This document shows, in pieces, positions 50,935-57,702 of a stretch of DNA of 57,702 nt (the stretch's first letter is position 1; each line of letters opens with the position of its first letter). Where the stretch lies: positions 1 to 57,702 of the forward strand of contig CAZKBT010000013.1 of NCBI GenBank assembly GCA_964551305.1, read 5' to 3'. The position numbers were made by a program, and so were the translations under genes. This DNA comes from JBAZDC01 sp041654595. GTDB taxonomy: Bacteria; Pseudomonadota; Gammaproteobacteria; Burkholderiales; Burkholderiaceae_B. Below the pieces are notes generated by a model, which was not told where the DNA came from, did not search any database, and saw only the letters and a list, made by a program, of their open reading frames with translations.

Positions 50935-50964
50935 ACAAGCCCTCCGTCTTGCCGGAGGGCTTGT
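50935..50964. terminator. Perfect 12-bp stem between convergent genes
   Basis: ACAAGCCCTCCG (50935-50946) pairs exactly with CGGAGGGCTTGT (50953-50964) around a TCTTGC loop. It is 18 bases after the MmgE/PrpD stop and 42 bases from the end of the convergent GMC gene. No long T-run flanks it, but its strength and place fit a bidirectional terminator. Confidence 0.7.
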
Positions 50965-51006
50965 CGGCGGTTCAAGGCGCTGCAAACCCTGGATCCCGGA
51001 AAAGGC

Positions 51007-52656
51007 CTAGGCTTTGCGGTAAGCGGCACGTATCATATCGGCGCCTTTCTCCGCGATCATCAACGTCGGCGCATAGGTGTTTCCCGACGGGACGGTCGGC
51101 ATGACCGACGCATCCACGACACGCAGGCCGTCCAGTCCATGCACACGAAGATCCGGTCCCACCACGGCCTGTGGATCGTCCGCCGCACCCATGCGACAAG
51201 TACCGCAGAAGTGGTAGATCGTCGAGCCGTAACGCCGCGCGAAATCCAATAACTGCTCATCCGTCTGGGCGACCGCTCCGGGCACCTCTTCGTTGGCCAC
51301 ATAGCGACTCAGTTCCTCGGTACCGAGGAACTCCCGCGTCAGCCGCACGCCGACAACATGCGCGCGCTGGTCAGCTGGCGCCTGCAGGTAGTTGGGTTGA
51401 ATCAGCGGGTCCTGGCGCGGGTCGGTTGATTGCAAGCGCACAAAGCCGCGACTCTCCGGGCGGTGCACCCAGACGGCCATCGACATCCCGGCAAAGTCGT
51501 CCAGCACGCCAAACTGACCTTGTTTGAAACTGATCGGCGTCAGGACAAACTGAAGGTCGGGCTCGGCAAGCTTCGGCTCGCTTTTCCAGAATACATAGGC
51601 CAGGGAAGAGGCAAGGCCCAGAATGCTGGGACGGCGAAGCAACCACTTGCCGATCTCCAGGCCTAGCCACGGCCAACGTGCCAGATTGTTGGCCGTGCGA
51701 CTGTTGCGCACGCGTACTACCGTGCGTGTGCCATAGTGATCCTGTAGATTCTCGCCGACCGCGGGCTGGTTGAGAACCACGGGAATGCCCAAACTACGCA
51801 GCAGCTTTTCGTCGCCCACGCCGGATAACTGCAGCAGTTTAGGCGTATTGATGGCACCCGCCGCGACAATCACCTCGCGACGCGCCCGTACTTCGCGGGC
51901 CTGTCCTCCGAAAGTAAACCGCACGCCTACCGCACGTCGTCCCTCGAAGAGAACCTGCGTGGCATGCGCGTTGGTCCGCACGGCGAGCCCAGGGCGCCTC
52001 ATTGCTGGTCGAAGAAAAGCCCGTGCCGCGCTCACACGCCGCCCGCCTTCTATGACGCGCTGCAGATAGCCCGCACCCAACTGCGTCGCGCCGTTATAGT
52101 CGGGGTTCTTCGGCAAGCCCTTGGCGTGCACGCCTGCCAGGAAGGCATCCACAAGAGGCAGCTTCCAGTCGTTGTCGCTGACCGGTAAGACGCCGTGGCG
52201 GCCGACATAGTCGCTGTCCGGACCGCCGATGCGCTTTTGCGACTTGCGAAAGTACGGCAAGACGCCCGCGTAATCCCAGCCCGGGTTACCCATCGCCGAC
52301 CAAGTATCGAAGTCCGATGCGAGGCCGCGGTTGTAGATCATTCCGTTTATCGAGCTCGAGCCACCCAACGTCCGACCCTGCGGCGCGAAAATCGGGCGCC
52401 CGGCCGTCCCTTCCGAGGGCTGGGTCTTGAACTGCCAGGCCAGGCGCGGATTGAACAGGAGCTTGATGACGCCCGCCGGGATCCGGATGAGGGGATGGCG
52501 GTCGGGCGAACCCGACTCCAGCAGACACACGCTCACATCGGGATCCTCGGTCAGGCGAGCAGCCAGCACACAGCCCGCCGCCCCGCCCCCGACAATCACG
52601 TAGTCAAAAGTCTGTGTCGAACCCGCCTGAACCTCTGAATCAGGCTTGGACACCAT
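51007..52656 (-). CDS. GMC-family FAD oxidoreductase
   Basis: Alcohol or choline dehydrogenase-like flavoprotein of 549 residues. The FAD motif FDYVIVGGGAAGCVLAARLT is near residue 16 and the GMC signature follows in GRTLGGSSSINGMIYNRG. The catalytic His is expected in IYHFCGTCRMG and the second His/Asn position in VPSGNTYAPTLMIAEK. The ATG at 52656 lies inside the end of the preceding gene (17-base overlap), showing coupled translation. It should oxidise an alcohol to an aldehyde, which the aldehyde dehydrogenase of the same operon (53056) could use. Confidence 0.93.
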   Translation of the reverse strand: MVSKPDSEVQAGSTQTFDYVIVGGGAAGCVLAARLTEDPDVSVCLLESGSPDRHPLIRIPAGVIKLLFNPRLAWQFKTQPSEGTAGRPIFAPQGRTLGGSSSINGMIYNRGLASDFDTWSAMGNPGWDYAGVLPYFRKSQKRIGGPDSDYVGRHGVLPVSDNDWKLPLVDAFLAGVHAKGLPKNPDYNGATQLGAGYLQRVIEGGRRVSAARAFLRPAMRRPGLAVRTNAHATQVLFEGRRAVGVRFTFGGQAREVRARREVIVAAGAINTPKLLQLSGVGDEKLLRSLGIPVVLNQPAVGENLQDHYGTRTVVRVRNSRTANNLARWPWLGLEIGKWLLRRPSILGLASSLAYVFWKSEPKLAEPDLQFVLTPISFKQGQFGVLDDFAGMSMAVWVHRPESRGFVRLQSTDPRQDPLIQPNYLQAPADQRAHVVGVRLTREFLGTEELSRYVANEEVPGAVAQTDEQLLDFARRYGSTIYHFCGTCRMGAADDPQAVVGPDLRVHGLDGLRVVDASVMPTVPSGNTYAPTLMIAEKGADMIRAAYRKA

Positions 52657-53032
52657 GCTCAGCCTCGTAAGCCTCGATGACCTCGGTTGCAACCCGGAAA
52701 GCAGCTAATGCCACGGGCACACCACAATAGATCCCGGTCTGACGCAAAATCGCACCGATCTCGGCTTTGGTCACGCCGTTCTTGAGGGCGCCGCGCACGT
52801 GCACCGCCAACTCATGATGCTGGCTCATGGCCGTGAGCATTGCCAGATTCAGCATGCTGCGGGTTTTGAACGGCAGAGTTTCGTCTCCCCACACTTCTCC
52901 CCAGCAATATTCCGTCACGAGCTTTTGCATGGGCCGATTGAAGTCATCAGCGTTAGCCCAGGATTTTTCCACGTGCGCCGCACCCAGCACAGCCTTGCGG
53001 TTGGCAAAGCCTTTGTCGAAACTCGTATTCAT
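52640..53032 (-). CDS. Carboxymuconolactone decarboxylase-family protein
   Basis: A 130-residue AhpD-fold protein most like the PcaC/gamma-carboxymuconolactone decarboxylase branch. It lacks the CxxC of AhpD peroxidases and has instead a single Cys in TGIYCGVPVALAAF and the HHELAVHVRGALKNGVT helix. PcaC decarboxylates a lactone in protocatechuate breakdown; other members of this branch have unknown reactions. An alternative start is at 53047. The gene is wedged between aldehyde dehydrogenase (23 bases) and GMC oxidoreductase (overlap). Confidence 0.85.
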   Translation of the reverse strand: MNTSFDKGFANRKAVLGAAHVEKSWANADDFNRPMQKLVTEYCWGEVWGDETLPFKTRSMLNLAMLTAMSQHHELAVHVRGALKNGVTKAEIGAILRQTGIYCGVPVALAAFRVATEVIEAYEAEHGVQA

Positions 53033-53055
53033 CGTATCGGATCTCATTAAAAATA

Positions 53056-54495
53056 TTATTTAGTCGCCGGCGCATAGCCGATGAGGCTGGAGACTTCCAG
53101 GTACTCGCGTAACCCGTATTCGCCCCACTCTCGTCCATTGCCAGACTGCTTGACGCCGCCAAACGGCGCCCCATAGTCCGGATCAGGATAGTTAATGTGT
53201 ACGTTGCCGGCGGTAAGCAGACGGGCCACGCGGCGCGCGCGCTCTGGATCGCCGGATTGCACATAGGCAGCGAGCCCATATCGCGTCCCATTGGCGATCG
53301 CAACGGCGTCTTCCTCGTCTGCGTAACCGATGATGGACAACACCGGGCCGAAGATCTCTTCACGCGCAATGACCATCTCTGGCGCGACGTGTGAGAAAAC
53401 CGTGGGACGAACGTAATAGCCACGCGTGATGCCGGCCGGCAGTCCCGTTCCCCCTGCCACCAGATGAGCACCTTCGTCGATGCCGCGCTGAATCAAGGTC
53501 TGCGCGCGCTCGAACTGCGCCCGGTTGACCAGCGGACCGAGCTGTGTCGCCGGGTCGTCCGTCGGCCCCAGAATGAAACGATCGGCCACCGACTTGGCGA
53601 TCTGCGCGGCCTCGTCCATGCGATTGTGCGGAACAAGCATGCGTGTGGGGCTCGTGCAGGTCTGGCCCGAGTTGGCAAAGCAGGCTGACACGCCCCGCGT
53701 CACCGCCGCCTCCAGATCGACATCGTCCAACAGCACGTTGGCCGACTTGCCGCCGAGCTCCTGGGTCACGCGCTTGACCGTTTCAGCCGCCGCTTTCGCG
53801 ACCAAAATGCCCGCGCGGGTGGACCCGGTGAACGACACCATGTCTATATCGGGATGCGAGGCGATGGCATTACCGACAGAATCGCCAAAGCCGTTGACCA
53901 GGTTGAACACACCCGGCGGCACACCTGCTTCCTGGAGCACCTCGGTGAATAGCAACGCGCTTAGCGGCGAGTATTCACTCGGCTTGAGCACGATGGTGCA
54001 ACCCGCAGCCAACGCGGGCGCGATCTTCACGACGATCTGGTTGACGGGCGCGTTCCAAGGCGTGATTAGTCCGCAAACGCCGATGCCTTGATGGCGCAAG
54101 AGCGTGCCGCCACGCAACTCTTCAAACGGGAAATTCTCCAGAACGCGAATGATTTCTTTCAGGTGCACCCGACCGCGCTCCGCCTGCATGCTGCGGGCAA
54201 AGCTCACCGGGGCGCCCATCTCGACACGCATCGCCTCGATAAACTCGTCGATGCGACGTTCGTAAACGGCTAGCACGCGTTGCAAGATCGCGCGCCTATC
54301 CCGGGGAGGTAGGGCACTGAACGCCGGGAACGCCGCGCGCGCGGCGCGCACCGCCTCGTCAACGTCAGCGGCGCAACCCATCGCCAGGCGCGTGACGACT
54401 TCTTCTGTCGCAGGATTCACGACCTCGAACCACATCGGGGTCTGCGGCGACACCCAAACGCCATTAATGTAGAACAGGGACGAACGACTGATCAC
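53056..54495 (-). CDS. Aldehyde dehydrogenase
   Basis: A 479-residue NAD(P)-dependent aldehyde dehydrogenase. Glu246 (TQELGGKSAN) and the nucleophile Cys280 (ANSGQTCTSPTR) are in place, with GLITPWNAP and SFTGSTRAG around the cofactor. Its sequence is clearly different from that at 1150, so the two are not a recent duplication. In this operon it would oxidise the aldehyde made by the GMC enzyme. It lies 19 bases after the TRAP large subunit gene and is part of the same transcript. Confidence 0.93.
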   Translation of the reverse strand: MISRSSLFYINGVWVSPQTPMWFEVVNPATEEVVTRLAMGCAADVDEAVRAARAAFPAFSALPPRDRRAILQRVLAVYERRIDEFIEAMRVEMGAPVSFARSMQAERGRVHLKEIIRVLENFPFEELRGGTLLRHQGIGVCGLITPWNAPVNQIVVKIAPALAAGCTIVLKPSEYSPLSALLFTEVLQEAGVPPGVFNLVNGFGDSVGNAIASHPDIDMVSFTGSTRAGILVAKAAAETVKRVTQELGGKSANVLLDDVDLEAAVTRGVSACFANSGQTCTSPTRMLVPHNRMDEAAQIAKSVADRFILGPTDDPATQLGPLVNRAQFERAQTLIQRGIDEGAHLVAGGTGLPAGITRGYYVRPTVFSHVAPEMVIAREEIFGPVLSIIGYADEEDAVAIANGTRYGLAAYVQSGDPERARRVARLLTAGNVHINYPDPDYGAPFGGVKQSGNGREWGEYGLREYLEVSSLIGYAPATK

Positions 54496-54514
54496 TAGAC
54501 TACCCTCGAAAAAA

Positions 54515-55792
54515 TCAATAGAACCAACTAGCTGGGACGGTGACGAGCTCGGGGAACAAGACGAACAGGAACATCAGCAGCGTCTGGGCCAAGAGGAACG
54601 GCCAGACACCGCGAATGACGCTCTCCAGGCTCACTTTGGCCACGCCGGATACCACGTTAAGCACAACGCCTACCGGCGGCGTCAGCAAGCCGATTGCGTT
54701 ATTCATCACGAACATCACGCCGAAATAGTAAGGATCGATGCCCGCGCTTTTAACAATGGGCATGAGAATGGGCGTGAGGATAAGCACCGTAGGCATGAGG
54801 TCCAGCGCGGTGCCGACGATCACCACCAGCATCATGATCGCGAACATCAGCAGGATCTTGTCCCCCATGAAGGGCTCCAGGAGAACCGCAGCCTGCGACG
54901 GAATATCGGCAATCGTGATCAACCAGGCGGAGACCAGCGCGCAGGCAACCAGGAACATCACGGCGCTGGATGTTTTGGCTGCCGTCAGCATCAACTGCGG
55001 CAGAGCGCGCCAGTCAAGTTCACGATACGCAAAGGCGCCCACCAGCAGCGAATATACGACGGCCACGACAGCGGCCTCGGTTGGCGTAAAGATACCGAAC
55101 TTCATTCCACCGATGATCACAAACGGCAATATCAGCGCCCAGCTTCCATCGATCAATGCGCGGACCAGCTCGGCCTTGTCGAATTTGCGTGCCTGTGCGC
55201 CGGGCTCTTTGCGCGCACACAAGGCCCAGGTCAGCGACAAGGTCACAGCCATCAATATTCCTGGCACGATGCCGGCGAGAAAAAGCTTGGTGATCGAGAT
55301 ATTGGCAGCCACGCCAAACACCACCAACGCGATCGACGGCGGGATGACCGGCGCAATGATGCCGCCCGCCGCGATCAGCCCGGCCGAGCGCGGTACGTTG
55401 TAGCCCATCTTGCGCATCATCGGGATCAACAAGGCCGCCACCGCCGCGCTGTCGGCAACCGCGGAACCCGATATGCTTGCCACCACAGCCGCCGCGATAA
55501 TGGCGACGTAGCCCAGTCCGCCCCGCACGTGACCCACCAAGGCATTGGCCACACGCACGATACGCTGGGACAAGCCCCCGGCGTTCATCAGCTCGCCGGC
55601 CAGCATGAAGAACGGGACGGCCAAGAGCGGAAAGCTATTGGTACCCTCCAACAGATTCTGCGCCAGGATCGGCGTGTTGAACATGTCGAGATGCCACATC
55701 AGCGAAATGCCGCAGATCAGCAGGGCAAAAGCGATCGGCATGCCCAGGCACATGGCGCCGAGCAAAGAAAACAGAAAAACAGCAATCGTCAC
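54515..55792 (-). CDS. TRAP transporter large permease (DctM-type)
   Basis: Twelve-span translocator of 425 residues. Landmarks are TNSFPLLAVPFFMLAGELMN near residue 51, IAAAVVASISGSAVADSAAV (the Na+/substrate loop), GIIAPVIPPSIALVVFG and the late AIGLLTPPVGVVLNVVSG. It follows the small subunit gene after 9 bases and precedes aldehyde dehydrogenase. It forms one TRAP system with the genes at 55802 and 56359 and is different in sequence from the system at 25279-28304. Confidence 0.94.
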   Translation of the reverse strand: MTIAVFLFSLLGAMCLGMPIAFALLICGISLMWHLDMFNTPILAQNLLEGTNSFPLLAVPFFMLAGELMNAGGLSQRIVRVANALVGHVRGGLGYVAIIAAAVVASISGSAVADSAAVAALLIPMMRKMGYNVPRSAGLIAAGGIIAPVIPPSIALVVFGVAANISITKLFLAGIVPGILMAVTLSLTWALCARKEPGAQARKFDKAELVRALIDGSWALILPFVIIGGMKFGIFTPTEAAVVAVVYSLLVGAFAYRELDWRALPQLMLTAAKTSSAVMFLVACALVSAWLITIADIPSQAAVLLEPFMGDKILLMFAIMMLVVIVGTALDLMPTVLILTPILMPIVKSAGIDPYYFGVMFVMNNAIGLLTPPVGVVLNVVSGVAKVSLESVIRGVWPFLLAQTLLMFLFVLFPELVTVPASWFY

Positions 55793-55801
55793 CGGTAGCC
55801 C

Positions 55802-56305
55802 CTATTCAGATGCCGCGGCATTGTCTCGCACCAGCTCGTTGACAGGCATGCGCCCCGTCGCCTGCCGCCACAACGAATGAACAGTCATCAACGCAATGGA
55901 TGCCGAGCAGATGACCAACGCGCTGAAAACCACGCCCATGGGAATATTGGTTACCGGCGCGTGGTCGTCCATTCCCAGCACCATGAGGCGCCAGGCACCA
56001 TCCAACAACAACACCATCGCACCGAGCACGAGCAGGTCAGACACAAAGCGAAATATACGTTTTCCCATCACCGGCATGTGCGCGATGACGCTGGACATAC
56101 CCAGGTGGGCGCCGTCATACATGGCAACCACCGAGCCGATCAACGTCAGCCACATGAAGCAGAAACGCGAAACTTCCTCGGAAAACACCAGTCCGTAGCT
56201 CAATCCGTAGCGCAAGACTACGTTACCGAAAACCAGGATCACCATGACGGACAAAAGGATCACGAGCATCCATTCGAACAGCCGGATGACGGGATTTCTC
56301 TTCAT
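55802..56305 (-). CDS. TRAP transporter small permease (DctQ-type)
   Basis: A 167-residue, four-span membrane protein. Segments include FEWMLVILLSVMVILVFGNV, FCFMWLTLIGSVVAMYDGAH, LLVLGAMVLLLDGAWRLMVL and GVVFSALVICSASIALMTV. The motif SRFCFMWLTLIGSVVA is typical of the family. It lies between receptor (53 bases) and large subunit (9 bases). Confidence 0.9.
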   Translation of the reverse strand: MKRNPVIRLFEWMLVILLSVMVILVFGNVVLRYGLSYGLVFSEEVSRFCFMWLTLIGSVVAMYDGAHLGMSSVIAHMPVMGKRIFRFVSDLLVLGAMVLLLDGAWRLMVLGMDDHAPVTNIPMGVVFSALVICSASIALMTVHSLWRQATGRMPVNELVRDNAAASE

Positions 56306-56358
56306 GAAGACGTACCTCTTTCTGAATGCGAATGACCGACGCGCCGGTCACTCCCGGC

Positions 56359-57342
56359 TTAGTTCACGGCATCGATGGCTTTAAGCACCTCGTCGCCGTT
56401 CTTTTCGATGAACATCGCACGGGTTTCATCCTTCACGACAGATCGGATGCTCTCGATGTCAGGGTTCTCGACGATCTGAACGCCCTGCGCACGCATGTCG
56501 TCGAGCACTTTCTGCTGACGCTGCGCGTTGTAGGCACGCTGGAAGCCGGCCGTGGCCACCGCCTCTTCGATCAAGATGTCCTGTTGTTCCTTGGTAAGCT
56601 TGTCGAAACGCGCCTTGTTCATCACGACCGGCAGGGCCGTATAAGCGTGGTTCGTCAGGGACAGGTGCTTCTGCACTTCGTACATCTTGGCGGCGTACAT
56701 GGTGTCGGCCGGCGTTTCATGGCCGTCGATTGCCTTGGACTCCAGCGCGGGATAGACCTCTGCCCAAGGCATGGGCTGGGGATTGGCGCCCAGCAGCTGG
56801 AAAGCTTTGACGTGCGCGGCATTCGGCGTCGTGCGGATCTTCAAGCCTTTGATGTCCTCGGCGTTGTTCACCGGCCGACGGCTGTTGGCCAGGACGCGAA
56901 AACCCAGGTCCCAGAAGGCCAGGCCTTTGAGTTGATACGCGTCAAAATCGTCCAGCAGACTGCGGCCAACCGGCCCGTCAAATACGCGATACGCATGATC
57001 CGCGTCTTTAAACTGGTAAGGCAAGTCCAATGCGTTCAAGCTCGGCACAAGACCTGTATAGAAGGGATTTCCCAACACCACCATATCGATGGTGCCGGCG
57101 CGCGCTCCGGACAACATGCTGCCGTCATTGCCCAGGAGGCTGCTGGGGAACACCTGGATCTCGATCGCGCCATTGGTACGCTCCTTGACGCGTTTCGCAA
57201 ACTCCAAGGCAGCGATCTGCTGCGTATCGTCGGGCGCGCCAGAGTGCCCGAATCGCAGTTTGGTCGGGGCGGCTTGGGCATACACGTGTCCCGAGACGAG
57301 CAAAACGACGCCCAGGACGGCTTTCAGGAAATTGCGCTTCAT
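56359..57342 (-). CDS. TRAP transporter substrate-binding protein (DctP-type)
   Basis: Periplasmic receptor, 327 residues, with signal peptide MKRNFLKAVLGVVLLVSGHV and cleavage near AQAA. The core begins PTKLRFGHSGAPDDTQQIAA. The conserved arginine is expected in DIKGLKIRTTPN near residue 170, followed by GANPQPMPWAEVYPALESKA, the standard DctP block. It is first in the six-gene operon running to 51007. The presence of lactonase-, GMC- and ALDH-type genes suggests a carboxylate-bearing alcohol or lactone acid as ligand. Confidence 0.93.
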   Translation of the reverse strand: MKRNFLKAVLGVVLLVSGHVYAQAAPTKLRFGHSGAPDDTQQIAALEFAKRVKERTNGAIEIQVFPSSLLGNDGSMLSGARAGTIDMVVLGNPFYTGLVPSLNALDLPYQFKDADHAYRVFDGPVGRSLLDDFDAYQLKGLAFWDLGFRVLANSRRPVNNAEDIKGLKIRTTPNAAHVKAFQLLGANPQPMPWAEVYPALESKAIDGHETPADTMYAAKMYEVQKHLSLTNHAYTALPVVMNKARFDKLTKEQQDILIEEAVATAGFQRAYNAQRQQKVLDDMRAQGVQIVENPDIESIRSVVKDETRAMFIEKNGDEVLKAIDAVN

Positions 57343-57413
57343 GGATTGTCTCCAGGTTAGGAAATAGTTAAAAATTTTGGATATTTAATCATTGCTGTAT
57401 GAGCATACCATAA

Positions 57414-57436
57414 TACAATCATCTAAAATGAATGTA
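57414..57436. promoter_or_regulatory. Candidate GntR operator upstream of the TRAP operon
   Basis: TACAATCAT-CTAAA-ATGAATGTA is an inverted repeat with 9-base arms and one mismatch pair, 72-94 bases before the receptor gene. It begins with the same TACAAT half-site seen at 48257 and 49368. Confidence 0.45.
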
Positions 57437-57615
57437 TAGTGGAAAGCTGGGCAGTCATCACCACATCGACGTTTTGTCGGCGTCCGCGATCGCACCGGGC
57501 CTTCCCCCACGAAAGCGGTCGCAGGCCGGAATGGCATGGAAAAGCCGGAATCTACGGATCGGCAGGTCGCCATGACGGACGCAGCGGCGGCCTGGTCCGT
57601 GTCGGCAATAGCGCG

Positions 57616-57648
57616 AAAAAAAAGGACTTGCCGCGTAGCGCAAGTCCT
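57616..57648 (-). terminator. Intrinsic terminator on the minus strand
   Basis: Read leftward, a 9-bp stem (AGGACTTGC/GCAAGTCCT on the strands) with an 8-base loop is followed by a run of seven or more T. It should end a transcript entering from beyond the right edge and isolates the TRAP operon promoter. Confidence 0.8.
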
Positions 57649-57702
57649 GGCTCTACATCATAAACGGGGGACAGCGACATTCATTAGACTTGTTTTTGCG
57701 AA

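Larger units (their letters stand above)
57343..57702. other. Promoter region of the TRAP operon and right edge
   Basis: This 360-base stretch has no supportable gene. It holds the AT-rich promoter and dyad at 57414-57436, then a minus-strand intrinsic terminator at 57616-57648. That terminator implies a leftward gene to the right of this window. The last 40 bases are of unknown nature. Confidence 0.5.

Noticed and set aside
1..57702. CRISPR array or phage region
   Set aside because: No regularly spaced repeats, cas-like genes, or phage structural genes were seen. The only notable exact repeat is the 30-base pair at 33740 and 36090.

Overview
The window is high-GC, densely coded DNA. It looks like a chromosome segment of a beta-proteobacterium in the order Burkholderiales, most likely an Alcaligenaceae relative of Bordetella or Achromobacter. 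This placement is inferred from gene style: many LysR regulators, several TRAP and ABC importers, a QueE with the CX14CX2C cluster known from Burkholderia, and a SorAB-type sulfite dehydrogenase. No rRNA, tRNA, CRISPR array or intact mobile element was recognised.

Layout. (1) 101-10662: a LysR regulator divergent from a compact catabolic and transport operon. It holds an aldehyde dehydrogenase, a PotD/B/C/A-like ABC importer interrupted by a PYROXD2-like flavoprotein, a CaiC-like acyl-CoA ligase, and an amidohydrolase-fold protein that has lost most of its metal ligands. (2) 10774-13223: queuosine/7-deazaguanine genes queC, a triple-domain queD and queE. (3) 13326-24904: mostly housekeeping genes: PpiC, an HTD2-like hydratase, an I78 inhibitor lipoprotein, two small proteins, IlvE, an FtnA-type ferritin, TauE/SafE, NadE, IlvD, PEP carboxylase and a LysR regulator. 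(4) 25279-30351: a DctPQM TRAP importer followed by a DUF2848 protein and an amidase. (5) 30423-37774: a GlcD-like FAD oxidase, a small membrane protein, a PaiB-like protein, an NTF2-like lipoprotein, sulfite dehydrogenase SorAB, a LysR regulator and an FMN alpha-hydroxyacid dehydrogenase. (6) 37880-45363: a LysR regulator convergent with a seven-gene sulfur-amino-acid operon: thiol dioxygenase, C-S lyase, four-domain rhodanese and a polar amino acid ABC importer.

(7) 45631-46250 is a decayed IS3-family transposase. It marks the edge of a second catabolic block (46384-57342) built around a GntR/FCD regulator: a 3-hydroxyisobutyrate dehydrogenase-like enzyme, an MBL-fold lactonase-like enzyme, an MmgE/PrpD protein, and a six-gene operon of TRAP importer, aldehyde dehydrogenase, carboxymuconolactone-decarboxylase-like protein and GMC oxidoreductase.

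The strongest candidates for something undescribed are four. They are the triple QueD fusion, whose key residues are split between domains; the ABC/PYROXD2/CoA-ligase operon with its degenerate amidohydrolase; the thiol dioxygenase/C-S lyase/tetra-rhodanese operon near SorAB; and the GntR-linked lactone/alcohol catabolic block. Substrates of all four transport-linked clusters are unknown from sequence alone.
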